Source: Nephromyces sp. MM_2019
Taxonomy: Eukaryota > Apicomplexa > Aconoidasida > Nephromycida
Assembly: GCA_015657535.1 (NCBI GenBank)
Contig: JADHZB010000252.1
Location: 1-23,206, forward strand
DNA: 23,206 nt
Reading direction: 5' to 3'
Shown here piece after piece: positions 23,125 to 23,206 of the stretch (its first letter is position 1; each line of letters opens with the position of its first letter). Below the pieces are notes generated by a model. The model was given only the letters and a program-made list of their open reading frames with translations. It made no database searches and was not told the DNA's origin. The translations under genes were made by a program, and so were the position numbers.

Positions 23125-23206
<82 letters not shown>
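20603..23206 (+). CDS. MRPL28: Organellar (probably mitochondrial) ribosomal protein bL28, 5 exons visible, 3' partial
   Basis: This is a large-subunit protein of a bacterial-type organellar ribosome. Exons: 20603-20741, 21090-21242, 21565-21690, 22154-22206 and 22951-23062; phases agree throughout (1, 1, 1, 0, then 1 at the GTATGAGT donor). 194 codons are in the window, and the gene continues past 23206. Residues 1-35 are basic and Ser/Asn/Lys-rich, consistent with a mitochondrial presequence (MPKNLFLFGQFLRNKIQHRR). The L28 core follows: GLYGDEDF (47-54), INFGLNRVRRKIAPEVFRKN (60-79), FFSKQLNTHINNLRVTTSA (80-98) and the hallmark AMDDMGGLDNYIL (101-113). After it comes an extension (NPEFRQLKLPWK, then DDPYYAIYKHLKYKQ and KYSPYYLPNRS) not found in bacterial L28. 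If the third donor (AG|GTTATA) is not used, translation stops at TGA 21710 with 145 aa. The phase match and coding look of exons 4 and 5 favour splicing. Mitochondrial rather than plastid targeting is inferred. Confidence 0.93.
20742..20955 (+). repeat. CA microsatellite in bL28 intron 1
   Basis: (CA)n with TACATACA and CACATA interruptions begins at the donor itself (G|GTACACACAC). It occupies the first two thirds of the intron 20742-21089. Frames across it give only His/Thr or Cys/Val. Confidence 0.9.
21247..21545 (+). repeat. Mixed TA/CA microsatellite in bL28 intron 2
   Basis: Alternating (CA)n and (TA)n blocks with a recurrent ATATAATATATGCATA(T/C)A element at about 21275, 21318 and 21413. 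It fills nearly all of the intron 21243-21564. Tyr/Ile/His/Cys/Val frames here are artefacts. Confidence 0.9.
21691..22020 (+). repeat. Degenerate TTGAG-TACACACA repeats in bL28 intron 3
   Basis: About a dozen diverged copies of a unit of 18-24 bases alternate a TTGAG/TAGAG/TTAAG core with ACACACA and a TTTGTAT or TAGTTT tail. They lie within the intron 21691-22153. The distal part of the same intron (about 22028-22095) switches to TG repeats on this strand. Confidence 0.75.
22508..22948 (+). repeat. 24-bp tandem repeat in bL28 intron 4
   Basis: A 24-base unit, ACACATACATACACACATATTT plus AC, is repeated through most of the intron 22207-22950, with deletions of half units (TACACACATATT alone) and ATATA variants. 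Because 24 is a multiple of three, the opposite strand shows long Met-Cys-Val-Cys-Met-Cys-Val-Asn frames (up to 264 codons) with no stop codon. These are not genes; a real bL28 exon adjoins at 22951. Confidence 0.93.
23072..23206 (+). repeat. CA microsatellite at the right edge (bL28 intron 5)
   Basis: It starts ten bases after the GTATGAGT donor and is nearly pure (CA)n from about 23132 to the window end, with TACATACA interruptions before that. It is cut by the window edge, and assembly may be unreliable here. Confidence 0.95.

Noticed and set aside
22400..23205. Minus-strand ORFs of 178 and 264 codons (Met-Cys-Val-Asn and Cys-Val repeats)
   Set aside because: They are translations of a 24-bp tandem array and a CA run lying in bL28 introns 4 and 5. 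One of the ORFs also reads antisense through the real exon 22951-23062.
1..23206. CRISPR array or bacterial operon interpretation of the regular repeats
   Set aside because: The repeats are low-complexity tandem arrays without unique spacers, and the window has spliced eukaryotic genes.

Overview
This is AT-rich eukaryotic nuclear DNA, heavily loaded with TG/CA and TA microsatellites. It carries three recognisable spliced genes. Most of the apparent long ORFs (Cys-Val, His-Thr or Tyr-Ile runs) are translated microsatellites and were discarded. The genes were rebuilt by hand from short conserved peptide blocks flanked by GT...AG splice sites whose phases agree. The stop codons used include TAG and TGA, consistent with the standard code. 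AT-rich intergenic DNA, abundant TGTGTGTA/TACACACA motifs and Ser/Thr/Pro/Gln-rich low-complexity protein suggest an apicomplexan, perhaps a piroplasm (Theileria/Cytauxzoon type). That assignment is tentative, because introns of 137-744 nt are longer than I expect for Theileria.

Layout. 1-2631: TG-rich repeats and AT-rich sequence with no supportable gene. 2632-8198 (-): a complete 13-exon Pelota/Dom34 gene (373 aa). 8199-9607: AT-rich, no firm gene. 9608-10489 (-): a possible small unrecognised gene with tiny exons, low confidence. 11109-15266 (-): a complete 3-exon gene for an eukaryotic fluoride exporter (FEX, fused double CrcB/Fluc). It is 1095 aa, with about 785 residues of low-complexity sequence before the channel. 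15267-20351: about 5 kb AT-rich, with a cluster of TTTCTAG motifs and two tandem arrays. 20352-20573 (-): a short hypothetical ORF. 20603 to the right edge (+): the bL28-type organellar ribosomal protein gene, five exons visible and cut by the window end.

The genes do not form a pathway. Pelota rescues stalled cytosolic ribosomes, bL28 is an organellar ribosome subunit and FEX is a membrane anion channel. What they share is architecture: small exons (41-153 nt in Pelota and bL28 apart from the 53 nt exon) separated by introns filled with CA/TG arrays that often run right up to the splice sites.
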